Both the position numbers and the translations under genes were made by a program. A stretch of 64,000 bases of DNA from Pseudomonas promysalinigenes. Its GTDB lineage: Bacteria; Pseudomonadota; Gammaproteobacteria; Pseudomonadales; Pseudomonadaceae. This document shows, one piece after another, positions 18,916 to 27,232 of this stretch (its first letter is position 1; each line of letters begins with the position of its first letter). Below the pieces are notes generated by a model. The model did not search any database, was not told where the DNA came from, and saw only the letters and a program-made list of their open reading frames with translations. The DNA is taken from the NCBI RefSeq assembly GCF_014269025.2, contig NZ_CP077094.1:2108001-2172000 (forward strand), read 5' to 3'.

Positions 18916-19662
18916 ATGCACAACGTCATCGTCATCACCGGTGCCAGTCGCGGCATCGGCGCCGCCACTGCCTTGCAGGCCGCCCGCGAGGGCTATCGCG
19001 TCTGCATCAACTACCATGCTGACGAAAAGGCTGCCGAACATACCCTCGCTCAGGTGCGCGCACTGGGGGCCGTGGCAATCGCCGTGCGCGCCAACGCCTG
19101 CGTCGAGGACGAAGTGGTGCATCTGTTCCAGCGCGTCGACCAAGCACTGGGGCCTGTGACCGCGTTGGTCAACAATGCTGGCACCATCGGCCAGCAGAGC
19201 CGGCTTGAGGGCATGTCCGAGTTCCGGCTGCTTGAGGTGATGAAGACCAATGTCGTCGGGCCGATGCTGTGTGCCAAGCACGCCTTGTTGCGCATGGCCC
19301 GGCGCCACGGCGGGCACGGCGGTGCCATCGTCAATGTGTCGTCGGTTGCCGCGCGCCTGGGCTCACCCAACGAGTATGTCGATTATGCTGCCTCTAAAGG
19401 CGCGCTGGACACATTCACCTTGGGCCTGGCCAAGGAAGTAGCGGGCGAGGGCGTGCGGGTCAATGGCGTGCGGCCGGGTTATATCCATACCGGCTTTCAC
19501 GCATTGTCCGGTGATGCTGAGCGCGTCAGCAAGCTTGAAGCGAGCCTGCCCCTGGGGCGCGGCGGCCGCGCTGAGGAAGTCGCCGAGGCAATCCTCTGGT
19601 TGCTTTCGGACAAGGCCTCTTATTCCACCGGCAGTTTTATCGACCTGGGCGGCGGGCGTTGA
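18916..19662 (+). CDS. SDR-family NAD(P)-dependent oxidoreductase
   Basis: 248-residue classical short-chain dehydrogenase. Seen: the cofactor motif TGASRGIG at residues 8-15, NNAG near 90, the catalytic Ser in 'IVNVSSVAARLGSPNEY' and the Tyr-x3-Lys in 'YVDYAASKGALDTF', then 'VNGVRPGYIHTGFH'. The C-terminal 'GSFIDLGGGR' is typical of glucose dehydrogenase/FabG-like members. The ATG at 18916 has only a poor ribosome site but gives a standard N-terminus. The absence of an acidic residue after beta-2 (INYHADE) does not settle NADP versus NAD. Substrate unknown; the nearest genes are unrelated kinases on the other strand. Confidence 0.88.
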   Translation: MHNVIVITGASRGIGAATALQAAREGYRVCINYHADEKAAEHTLAQVRALGAVAIAVRANACVEDEVVHLFQRVDQALGPVTALVNNAGTIGQQSRLEGMSEFRLLEVMKTNVVGPMLCAKHALLRMARRHGGHGGAIVNVSSVAARLGSPNEYVDYAASKGALDTFTLGLAKEVAGEGVRVNGVRPGYIHTGFHALSGDAERVSKLEASLPLGRGGRAEEVAEAILWLLSDKASYSTGSFIDLGGGR

Positions 19663-19671
19663 TTGCCACCG

Positions 19672-21735
19672 TCAGCACACTTCGTTTTCCAGCAAATGGC
19701 CCACACGCTCAGCTAGCGCATGAAGCTCGAAAGGCTTGGTCAGTATGCTGGTGCCCGGCAGCAGCTGGCCGTCACCCAGCGCTGCACTTTCATCGTAGCC
19801 GGTGATGAAAAGCACCTTGAGTTGCGGAAAGATTTGCCGGCAGCGCTCGGCAACCTGGTGGCCATTGAGGCCTTCGGGCAGGCCGATATCGCTAAGCAGC
19901 AGGTCAGGTTGCTCGCACTTGTGCATATGCGCCAGCGCGGCAGCGCCATTTTCGAAGGCTTCGACCTCATAACCCAGCTCCTTCAGCGCTTCCCCGACGA
20001 CCAGGCGCAATGCCGCCTGGTCCTCTACCAGCACGATCCGTTGGCCGCTCGGGTGGCTGTTGGCCGCCGTCTTGCCAGGATTCGGTCGGATAGGCGCTGC
20101 AGGCTGCTCGTGGTGGCGCGGTAGATACAACTCGACACGCGTGCCCTGGCCGGGGGAGGAGAGCAGGCGTAACTGGCCACCCGATTGACGCACGAACCCA
20201 TAGGTCATCGACAACCCAAGGCCGGTGCCCCGGCCTGGTGGTTTGGTGGAGAAGAACGGGTCGATTGCACGCGCTGCTACCGCTTCGCTCATCCCGTGAC
20301 CGGTGTCGGTCACGCTCAGGCGCACGTAATCGCCAGCGGGCATCCCCAGCGGTTGAGCCTGCTCGCTGTCCAGGCTGATGTTATCGCCGCGAATATCGAT
20401 GGTCCCGCCCGCTGGCATGGCGTCGCGGGCGTTGATGCAAAGGTTCAGTAAAGCGCTTTCCAGTTGCGGGGGGTCGATATAGGTCGGCCACAAATCGTTG
20501 ACGAATTCACTGCGCAAGGAGATCGCATGGCTGATAACCGGCCGCACCAACGCTTGCATGCTATTGACCAGAACGGCAACGTCGGTCGCAAGCGGTTGCA
20601 AGGTCTGCTGGCGAGAGAAAGCCAGCAATCGGTGCACCAGCGCAGACGCACGTTGTGCCGACTGGCAGGAAAGTTCCAGCAGGGGCGCTAGGGCTGCGTA
20701 GCGCTGCTGATCGAGGCGCCGCTGCATCAGCTCCTGGGCGTTGATGATGCCGCCAAGCAGGTTGTTGAAGTCATGTGCGATGCCGCCGCTGAGCTGGCCT
20801 ACGGCTTCCATTTTCTGCGCCTGCCGCAATGCCTGCTCTGCATTAGCCAAGCGTTGCTGCTCCTTGACCCGCTCAGTGATGTCATAGGCGAACAGGTAGG
20901 CGGCCTGCACGTTACCGTCATGGTCACGCAATGCGTTGAAATGCAGTTCGTAGGGGCGTTGAGCGAAAGTGCCTGTTTCGATGAATTGCTCACCAGCCAA
21001 CGCCCTCTGCCATAGCGGCAGCACCAAGTCGCGTTCGTCCGGGTGGTCATTCAAGAAAGCCGGCAGCGAATCGCCAACTTCAGGCACACTGCCGTACATC
21101 GTTTGAAAATCCTGCCGGGCCTGGCGGTTGATCGCCAGCCAGCGCATCTGCATATCGATCACATAGACATTGATGGTGCCGTGGTCTATCAATTCGGCGA
21201 ACAGGCGGCGTTCAGCCAGTGCTGCGCTGATCCGTTGCTCAAGCTCATCGTTGAGCTGGCGCAGTGCAAGCTCCGCCTTGCGGCGCTCGGTCACGTCCTT
21301 GAACAGCACCGCAACCTGGCGCCGCTGGGCCGGCTCCACGCGAAACGTGGTGATCGACAGTACACGCCCGGTGGCCACCAGTTCCTGTTCGAACTGCAAA
21401 GGCTGGCCTGTGCGCAGTACCGCACCGTAGCGAGCGATCCAGTCATCGGCCTCTTCGGGAACCATCTCGCGCAGTTTCTGCCCGACCACGTTGGGAATGC
21501 CGGCATGCTTGGCATAAGCGGCGTTTGCCATCACGTGGACGTAATCGCTCAGCGGGCCATGGGGGCCATCGAAGAACTCGATGATGCAAAACCCTTCATC
21601 CATGGTGTCGAACAGAAACCGATAGATGGCAAGATCGTGATCCTGATGTTGCCGCAGCTGACTTTCCAATTGCTGGTTACGCAGGCTCAGGGTTTCGATT
21701 TCTTGGCGCAGAGCGATCAAGTCGCGGTGAGGCAT
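19672..21735 (-). CDS. Hybrid sensor histidine kinase (coiled coil-PAS-PAS-HisKA-HATPase-REC)
   Basis: 687 residues with no membrane segment, so a cytoplasmic sensor. A coiled coil (residues 5-30) is followed by PAS1 (about 35-155), PAS2 (about 170-290), HisKA with the phospho-acceptor His321 in [13 protein letters not shown], an HATPase domain (N box NLCINARDAMP, G1 DTGHGM, G2 GRGTGLGLS) and a C-terminal receiver (LVEDQ acidic pocket, Asp in LLLSDIGLPEGLNG, Lys in LTKPFE). It can phosphorylate its own receiver, but no separate output gene is adjacent. It follows a shorter paralogue on the same strand after 63 bp. The signal is unknown. Confidence 0.94.
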   Translation of the reverse strand: MPHRDLIALRQEIETLSLRNQQLESQLRQHQDHDLAIYRFLFDTMDEGFCIIEFFDGPHGPLSDYVHVMANAAYAKHAGIPNVVGQKLREMVPEEADDWIARYGAVLRTGQPLQFEQELVATGRVLSITTFRVEPAQRRQVAVLFKDVTERRKAELALRQLNDELEQRISAALAERRLFAELIDHGTINVYVIDMQMRWLAINRQARQDFQTMYGSVPEVGDSLPAFLNDHPDERDLVLPLWQRALAGEQFIETGTFAQRPYELHFNALRDHDGNVQAAYLFAYDITERVKEQQRLANAEQALRQAQKMEAVGQLSGGIAHDFNNLLGGIINAQELMQRRLDQQRYAALAPLLELSCQSAQRASALVHRLLAFSRQQTLQPLATDVAVLVNSMQALVRPVISHAISLRSEFVNDLWPTYIDPPQLESALLNLCINARDAMPAGGTIDIRGDNISLDSEQAQPLGMPAGDYVRLSVTDTGHGMSEAVAARAIDPFFSTKPPGRGTGLGLSMTYGFVRQSGGQLRLLSSPGQGTRVELYLPRHHEQPAAPIRPNPGKTAANSHPSGQRIVLVEDQAALRLVVGEALKELGYEVEAFENGAAALAHMHKCEQPDLLLSDIGLPEGLNGHQVAERCRQIFPQLKVLFITGYDESAALGDGQLLPGTSILTKPFELHALAERVGHLLENEVC

Positions 21736-21798
21736 GTCGACGTCCGACAGATGAAAGTGAGTAGACTTTACCTGCCTAGTGGGCAGCCGCCTAGCAAC

Positions 21799-23391
21799 CT
21801 ACCGGAGCAGGTATCGTTTTTTTAGCAACTTTTCAACGTGCTGGCTCAGCGCAGCCAGTTCGAACGGTTTATAAAGCACGTCACAGTATGGATCGGGGCG
21901 TACATTGACTCGACTGCTGGCAGAGCTGGTGATGAACAGCACCAGTACACATTCAGGCCTTTTTTGGCAGGCCGCTGCAACCTGGTAACCATCGATACCG
22001 CCGGGCAGGCTGATGTCGGTGATCAACAGGTCAGGACGCAAGCCGCCGCGTAGCGCTTCCAGTGCGCTATAGCCATCGCTGAAGCTGTGCACCTGATGCC
22101 CTTGCTCCTCCAATACCTCACAGATCAGCATCCGCTGCACGGCCTGGCCCTCGACGACCATGACCGTTTGTGGCTGCCCATCGGTGTGCGCGCTTGCCTG
22201 GCTGGCAGCCCGTGGTAGGTACAGGTGAACGCAGGTGCCTTGCTCGGGGTTGCTAGTGATACGTACTTGCCCCCCGGATTGACGGACGAAGCCATAGACG
22301 ATCGACAGCCCAAGGCCAGAGCCCTGGCCAGCAGGTTTGGTGGTGAAGAAGGGGTCGAATGCTCGTTGCAAGACCTCTGCAGGCATGCCGGTACCACTGT
22401 CGCTGACGCTGACGTGAAGATACGAGCCGCTTGGCAGTTCCAGCGCCTGAGCCTGCGCCTGATCGAGCAAGGTGTTATCACTGGCCAGAAGCACAGTGCC
22501 GCCAGATGGCATGGCATCGCGAGCATTGATGCACAGATTGAGCAGCGTGTTCTCCAGTTGATTGGGATCTATCAGGACCGGCCAATGCTCCTGCTGGGTC
22601 TGGTCGATGAACGTAATGCGTGTTCCAAGCGAGCTGGCAATCAGCTCATGCATGCCGGCGACCAGTTGATGTACGTTCACCAGCTGAGGTGCAAGGGTCT
22701 GCTGGCGCGAGAATGCCAGCAGGCGTTGCACCAGAGAAGCCGCGCGTAGCGCGTTCTGCCGGGCCACGCCCAGCAGCCGGGTGGTATCCAGGTAACGTTG
22801 CTCGTCTTGGTGCTGCTCGGCCATTTCCAGAGCACCGAGAATCCCGCCAAGCAGATTGTTGAAATCGTGAGCGATACCACCAGTCAATTGGCCGACCGCT
22901 TCCATCTTTTGCGACTGATATAGCGCTTCTTCGATCTTGCGCATACGCGCCTGCTCGGCAACGCGCTCACTGATGTCATAGGCAAACAGCGACCCTCCCA
23001 GCATTCCATGCTCAGGATCACGCAATGCGTTATAGATGATCTGGTAGTGGCGCAGGTCATCGGCAGGGCCGAGTGCGATGCTTTCGGTAAACGGCTGACC
23101 AGCCACCATCCGGGGTATGAAGGGCTGCATCAAAGCGGCAAGGTCAGGGTGTCGCGTGATCCACTGTAGAAGGTTATCCCCGACCTGCGGCACCATACTG
23201 CGTACTCGCTGGAAGGTTTGCTGGGCTGTGCGGTTGATTGCCAACAGTCGGAACTCGCGGTCAAAGGCGAATACATTGGCCAAGCTGTGGTCGATCAACT
23301 CCGCTAGCAGCTTGCTGGTGGCCTGGGAGGAGTCGCTGCATTGGCGTGCACCTTGTGTGGCGGTGCAGGAGGTCGGATCATCAGATGGCAT
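21799..23391 (-). CDS. Hybrid sensor histidine kinase (PAS-HisKA-HATPase-REC), paralogue of the next gene
   Basis: 530 residues from the ATG at 23391 (MPSDDPTS); a TTG at 23418 is also possible. One PAS domain (about 25-150) is closely similar to PAS2 of the downstream kinase: 'LLAELIDHSLANVFAFDREFRLLAINRTAQQTFQ' here against 'LFAELIDHGTINVYVIDMQMRWLAINRQARQDFQ' there. His175 sits in [13 protein letters not shown]; the HATPase boxes are intact. In the receiver the acidic pair is altered: VVEGQ where the paralogue has LVEDQ. Asp in ITDISLPGGIDG and Lys in LYKPFE remain. Loss of one Mg-binding acid could weaken phosphorylation of this receiver. It is cytoplasmic. Confidence 0.92.
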   Translation of the reverse strand: MPSDDPTSCTATQGARQCSDSSQATSKLLAELIDHSLANVFAFDREFRLLAINRTAQQTFQRVRSMVPQVGDNLLQWITRHPDLAALMQPFIPRMVAGQPFTESIALGPADDLRHYQIIYNALRDPEHGMLGGSLFAYDISERVAEQARMRKIEEALYQSQKMEAVGQLTGGIAHDFNNLLGGILGALEMAEQHQDEQRYLDTTRLLGVARQNALRAASLVQRLLAFSRQQTLAPQLVNVHQLVAGMHELIASSLGTRITFIDQTQQEHWPVLIDPNQLENTLLNLCINARDAMPSGGTVLLASDNTLLDQAQAQALELPSGSYLHVSVSDSGTGMPAEVLQRAFDPFFTTKPAGQGSGLGLSIVYGFVRQSGGQVRITSNPEQGTCVHLYLPRAASQASAHTDGQPQTVMVVEGQAVQRMLICEVLEEQGHQVHSFSDGYSALEALRGGLRPDLLITDISLPGGIDGYQVAAACQKRPECVLVLFITSSASSRVNVRPDPYCDVLYKPFELAALSQHVEKLLKKRYLLR

Positions 23392-23446
23392 GGTGCTGGC
23401 TCGCTGTTCGTCCAACAACTATAGCCACACAGAGCTGGATGCAGGT

Positions 23447-24856
23447 TCAAAACGAACGAATGATCTGGCCTAGCGTGGCCATTGCGTTCTCAGCCGCCTC
23501 GTTCCACGGTGAGCCATAGTTCAGCCTTATGCAGTTACCAAAACGCCGGGTCGGCGAAAAGATCGGCCCCGGAGCGATGCTGATACCTTGAGCCAGAGCC
23601 ATGTGAAATAACTTCAAGGCATCGATTTGTTCAGGCAGCTCCAGCCACAGGAAGTAGCCGCCGCAAGGTTGGCTGACACGGGTCTGCGACGGAAAGTGAC
23701 GGACAATGGCGGCCAGCATGCTGGCCTGCTGGCCCTCCAGGGCGTAGCGTAATTTGCGCAAGTGGCGATCGTAGCCTCCGTGTTGCAGGTAGTCTGCGAT
23801 GGCTGCCTGGGCCGGCATCGAGGCGCAGAGTGAGGTCATCAGCTTCAGCCGCTCGATCTTCTGAGCGAAGCGGCCAGCGGCTACCCAGCCGATCCGATAA
23901 CCGGGTGCCAGGCTTTTGGCGAAAGAGCCGCAGTGCATGACCAGGCCTTGGGTGTCGAATGCCTTGGCAGGTTTGGGGGCTTGCTGCGAGTAGTACAGTT
24001 CGGCGTAGACATCGTCTTCGATCAGAGGTACCTGATGGCGATTGAGCAGTTCGACCAAGGCCTGTTTCTTCGCCTCAGGCATGCTTGCGCCCACTGGGTT
24101 TTGGAAGTTGGTCATGCACCACACCGCCTTGATCGGATGCTTGTCCAGGGTGTGCGCCAGCGCCGTGAGGTCCATGCCTTCGCGCGGGTGTACTGGAATC
24201 TCCACGGCCTTGAGCTTGAGCCGTTCCAGTATTTGCAGGCAGGCGTAGAAGGCCGGTGCCTCGATGGCCACCAGGTCGCCGGGCTCTGTAACAGCTTGCA
24301 GGCATAGGTTCAACGCTTCCAGCGCGCCATTGGTGATCAAAAGCTCTTCGATGGGCAACATCAACCCACCCACCATGTAACGCAGGGCGATCTGTCGACG
24401 CAGTTGCGGGTTGCCCGGTGACAGGTCGGTGACCACCATGCGCGGGTCCATGGCACGGCTGGCACTGGCCAGGGAGCGTGCCAGACGCTGCAATGGGAAC
24501 AATAGGGGGCTGGGGAACGCCGAGCCGAACGGTACGGTGCTCGGATCTTTGATCGAGTCGAGAATCGAGAACACCAGGCCACTGACGTCCACTTCGGTCG
24601 ACTCGCTCAGTGGGGCAAGTGCCTGTGGTTCTTGGAACTGTCGTGGGGCATGGGCGTTGACGAAATAGCCTGAGCGCGGGCGCGCGCGAATCAGGCCTCG
24701 TCGTTCAAGCAGGTAGTAGGCCTGAAATACCGTTGAAGGGCTTACCCCGTGGGTCTGGCTGGCGTAGCGCACCGAGGGCACACGCTGACCAGGGGCCAGT
24801 ACACCGCTGCGGATCAGTTCGGCAATGTCCTCGGCAAAGCGTTCGTAACGTTTCAT
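23447..24856 (-). CDS. MocR-type regulator (GntR winged helix fused to class I aminotransferase)
   Basis: 469 residues, standard for MocR proteins. The N-terminal GntR winged helix (residues 1-70: 'RFAEDIAELIRSGVLAPGQRVPSVRYASQTHGVSPSTVFQAYYLLERRGLI') is joined to an aminotransferase fold. PLP-site residues are visible: 'NFQNPVG', 'LIEDDVYAELYY', the lysine in 'HCGSFAKSLAPGYRIGW' and the carboxylate-binding Arg in 'NCIRLNYGSPW'. Such proteins bind PLP and control amino-acid, vitamin B6 or GABA genes. No such target is beside it; it precedes the tandem kinases on the same strand with a 55-bp gap. Confidence 0.93.
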   Translation of the reverse strand: MKRYERFAEDIAELIRSGVLAPGQRVPSVRYASQTHGVSPSTVFQAYYLLERRGLIRARPRSGYFVNAHAPRQFQEPQALAPLSESTEVDVSGLVFSILDSIKDPSTVPFGSAFPSPLLFPLQRLARSLASASRAMDPRMVVTDLSPGNPQLRRQIALRYMVGGLMLPIEELLITNGALEALNLCLQAVTEPGDLVAIEAPAFYACLQILERLKLKAVEIPVHPREGMDLTALAHTLDKHPIKAVWCMTNFQNPVGASMPEAKKQALVELLNRHQVPLIEDDVYAELYYSQQAPKPAKAFDTQGLVMHCGSFAKSLAPGYRIGWVAAGRFAQKIERLKLMTSLCASMPAQAAIADYLQHGGYDRHLRKLRYALEGQQASMLAAIVRHFPSQTRVSQPCGGYFLWLELPEQIDALKLFHMALAQGISIAPGPIFSPTRRFGNCIRLNYGSPWNEAAENAMATLGQIIRSF

Positions 24857-24979
24857 GGGTGTTCGGCAGGCCAGGTGGTTGAGGCAAGAAACACACTATG
24901 CCTGCCAAACGGGTTCCAGCACAGACTCAGCTTGGGCGACAAAATCCATATCAGAATTCGGCCTTGGACGGCTAAAGCT

Positions 24980-25219
24980 TCAGATTACTGAGCCTGGCGT
25001 GCTGGCCTTGAGGTGCCTGCGGTTGTCCACCGCACCTGCTACGGTCAATGCATCGGCTTCGAGTTCGGTGATCGGGAAGCGCTCACCGGCGAGGACGGCC
25101 ACGGACATGCGCAATTGGGCGTCGGTGACGATTTCGATTTCGTGGCCTTTGCCTTCGATGCGCAGTTTGTCGCCAATGAGGGTGCAGCGCTGAGTACTCT
25201 CTTCAATCTCGATGGGCAT
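24980..25219 (-). CDS. DUF3203 family small protein
   Basis: 79 residues, starting MPIEIEESTQRCTLIG and ending VDNRRHLKASTPGSVI, which matches the Pseudomonas DUF3203 family. AGGAGA eight bases before the ATG at 25219 decides the start; the longer open frame upstream is chance read-through from the crcY region. No signal peptide or membrane segment. Function unknown. It is the gene next downstream of crcY. Confidence 0.85.
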   Translation of the reverse strand: MPIEIEESTQRCTLIGDKLRIEGKGHEIEIVTDAQLRMSVAVLAGERFPITELEADALTVAGAVDNRRHLKASTPGSVI

Positions 25220-25324
25220 GATCGGGTCTCCTGTGCAGTTACAGGGTCTGACCGCGGGCACCGGCTGGTTGCTGCATCGCGAATGCCAAATGGCGCAGAA
25301 GGGCAGTGAAAGGTGGGGGGGAAA

Positions 25325-25680
25325 GCACTGAGGGGAGCCGAAGCTCCCCTCAAAGCAATGTTGCCTGCTCTTTTTTATTATTGAGGCCAGCCTTTTGTTG
25401 TTTTTGTAGGCCAACCTTGATGTCACGTGCGACCCCCATCCGGGGTCAAGAGCAAACGTATTTTTTTGAGCGCTGACCTGCTTTCATCCTGTGGATCCGA
25501 AACTGGCTGCCGCTACCTCAAGGTAGTTTTATTGTTGTGTGCCAGCGCGCGGGGTAACCCCCTGAAAAGCCTGTCGACTCCAAAAAAATCTGCTTGCTGC
25601 GCCTCTGCCGTGTTGTTCTTGTTATGTCAGAGCCGTTGCATGTTGTTTTTATTGGTTGTCGCGTTTTTCTTGTTTTTGTA
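25325..25680 (-). ncRNA. crcY: CrcY, Hfq/Crc-titrating small RNA of catabolite repression control
   Basis: A non-coding stretch whose minus strand carries six A-rich CA-type motifs (AAnAAnAA-like, Hfq distal-face sites) at about 25371-25383, 25393-25406, 25527-25539, 25611-25625, 25640-25656 and 25664-25680. It ends in a strong hairpin TGAGGGGAGC-UUCG-GCUCCCCUCA (25329-25352) and begins about 12 bases after a sigma-54 promoter. It lies next to mvaB, the position I recall for CrcY in P. putida. CrcZ/CrcY RNAs are made when CbrAB senses a poor carbon source; they sequester Hfq and so free Crc/Hfq-repressed catabolic mRNAs. The ends are approximate (about 355 nt). Confidence 0.88.
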
Positions 25681-25689
25681 CCAGTAATA

Positions 25690-25707
25690 AAGCAGGTGCC
25701 GTGCCAA
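25690..25707 (-). promoter_or_regulatory. Sigma-54 promoter of crcY
   Basis: Reading leftward, TTGGCACGGCACCTGCTT contains TGGCAC and TGC with exactly 10 bases between GG and GC. Transcription would start near 25680. CrcZ and CrcY are known to need RpoN and CbrB. Confidence 0.85.
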
Positions 25708-25788
25708 CTTTTGAAAGTACTTTAAAATCAATGTGTTAAGACTTTTCAGCTGAAGCGAACAGCCCAAGTATTTGTCGATTTGTTTCTC

Positions 25789-25829
25789 TGTTACCCGATT
25801 TTCTGCTGAAAATTGTGGGGGAGGTAACA
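25789..25829. promoter_or_regulatory. Candidate CbrB upstream activating site of crcY
   Basis: TGTTACC (25789-25795) and GGTAACA (25823-25829) form a perfect 7-bp inverted repeat, 27 bases apart and 85-140 bp upstream of the sigma-54 promoter, a typical enhancer distance. The GTAACA/TGTTAC half-sites resemble those I recall for CbrB. Function is inferred. Confidence 0.55.
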
Positions 25830-25862
25830 CTCACCCACACTCATGTGACACTGGTATGAAAC

Positions 25863-26762
25863 TCATCCTGCGCTACGCGCACTGGCTACCCGCGAACCAT
25901 TGGCCCGCCCCAGCACGGTACTGATGCGCTGGCCGGCGGCGATCAACCGTTCGAGATCGATGCCGGTTTCGATGCCCAGGCCCTGCAGCAGATAAAGCAC
26001 GTCCTCGGTGGCGATATTGCCCGTGGCACCTTTGGCATAAGGGCAGCCACCCAAGCCCGCGACCGAACTGTCGAAGACACTGATCCCCTCGAGCAAGCTG
26101 GCGTAGACGTTGGCCAGCGCTTGGCCATAGGTGTCGTGAAAGTGGCCGGCCAATTGCGCGCGAGGCACCACTGCCGAAACCACCTCGAACAGCCGCCGCG
26201 TGTCGCCCGCCGTCCCAGTACCGATGGTGTCCCCCAGCGACACCTCGTAGCAGCCCATCTCATGGAGGGCCTTGGCCACCGGCGCCACCTGCTCGGCGCG
26301 GACCTTGCCTTCATAAGGGCAGCCCAGCACGCAGGAGACGTACCCGCGCACCCGTACACCGTGCTCAAGCGCGGCGTTCATGATTGGCTCGAAGCGTTGC
26401 AGGCTATCGCTGATAGAGCAGTTGATGTTGCGTTGGGAGAACGCTTCGGAAGCTGCTGCGAACACTGCCACTTCCTTCACCCCAGCCGCCACCGCGTCTT
26501 CGAAACCGCGCAAATTGGGCGCCAGTGCGGCATAGGTGACACCGGGGCGCTGGCGGATGCCGGCAAATACCTGCGCGGAGCCTGCCATCTGCGGCACCCA
26601 TTTGGGCGAGACGAAACTGCCGACTTCGATGTAGCTGACCCCGGCGTCTGTCAGGTCATCGACCAGCCGTACCTTGTCGGCTACATCGATGGGTTGAGCT
26701 TCATTCTGCAGACCGTCTCGTGGGCCGACTTCGACCAGACGGACTGTTGTAGGCATAGCCAT
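25863..26762 (-). CDS. mvaB: Hydroxymethylglutaryl-CoA lyase MvaB
   Basis: 299-residue TIM-barrel lyase that splits HMG-CoA into acetyl-CoA and acetoacetate, the last step of leucine breakdown. Seen: 'VEVGPRDGLQNE' (catalytic Asp and metal site near residue 15), 'GHFHDTYGQALAN' (metal-binding His pair) and the signature 'SVAGLGGCPYAKGATGNIATED' with the essential Cys. AGGA eight bases before the ATG. It is the second gene of an operon with the MerR gene 13 bp upstream. The rest of the liu cluster is not in the window. Confidence 0.96.
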   Translation of the reverse strand: MAMPTTVRLVEVGPRDGLQNEAQPIDVADKVRLVDDLTDAGVSYIEVGSFVSPKWVPQMAGSAQVFAGIRQRPGVTYAALAPNLRGFEDAVAAGVKEVAVFAAASEAFSQRNINCSISDSLQRFEPIMNAALEHGVRVRGYVSCVLGCPYEGKVRAEQVAPVAKALHEMGCYEVSLGDTIGTGTAGDTRRLFEVVSAVVPRAQLAGHFHDTYGQALANVYASLLEGISVFDSSVAGLGGCPYAKGATGNIATEDVLYLLQGLGIETGIDLERLIAAGQRISTVLGRANGSRVASARSAG

Positions 26763-26775
26763 GGTGATATTCCTG

Positions 26776-27174
26776 TCAGCGTTTTGCGTGAGTGTTCAAG
26801 GTGGCTGCCAGGGCCTGCTCGCAGCGCTCCTGTGCGGTGTCCAGTTCCAGCTGCATTTGATGGATGTCGAGCATTTGCTGTTCAAGCTGGGCGCGACGTT
26901 CGGCGATCTTCGCCAGCATGCTGTTGAGCTGCTTGAGGTTGCCGCTGCTGGGGTCGTACAACTCGATCAGCTCACGGCATTCGGCCAGTGAAAAGCCAAT
27001 GCGCTTGCCACGCAGAATAAGCTTGAGGCTGACCTTGTCACGGGCCGAGTAGATGCGTTCCAGCCCACGCCGCTCGGGGCTCAGCAGGCCTTGTTCCTCG
27101 TAGAAGCGGATAGCGCGTGTGGTGATGTCCAGCTCACGGGAAAGGTCGGAGATGCTATAGGTTTGGCTGCTCAT
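26776..27174 (-). CDS. liuR: LiuR-type MerR-family regulator
   Basis: 132 residues: N-terminal MerR helix-turn-helix ('YSISDLSRELDITTRAIRFYEEQGLLSPERRG'), a second wing ('RIYSARDKVSLKLILRGKRIGFSLAECRELIELYD') and a C-terminal coiled coil (about 85-125). No metal-binding cysteines in the effector tail, as expected for the LiuR/GnyR branch that controls leucine and branched-chain catabolism. The operon with mvaB and the upstream palindrome TTGACGTATACGTCAA support this. The name is by context; alternative MerR roles are possible. Confidence 0.8.
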   Translation of the reverse strand: MSSQTYSISDLSRELDITTRAIRFYEEQGLLSPERRGLERIYSARDKVSLKLILRGKRIGFSLAECRELIELYDPSSGNLKQLNSMLAKIAERRAQLEQQMLDIHQMQLELDTAQERCEQALAATLNTHAKR

Positions 27175-27216
27175 GCTCGGGCTCGGCGTAGGGTATGGCG
27201 GTATCCTGAAGGCGTG

Positions 27217-27232
27217 TTGACGTATACGTCAA
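27217..27232. promoter_or_regulatory. LiuR-type operator palindrome
   Basis: Perfect 16-bp palindrome TTGACGTATACGTCAA, 43 bp upstream of the MerR-family start, matching the ACGT-N-ACGT core of LiuR sites. It overlaps the last codons and stop of pobC. Confidence 0.65.

Noticed and set aside
25220..25426. N-terminal extension of the DUF3203 frame to 25426
   Set aside because: The extension lies across the crcY terminator and has no family similarity; AGGAGA marks the start at 25219.
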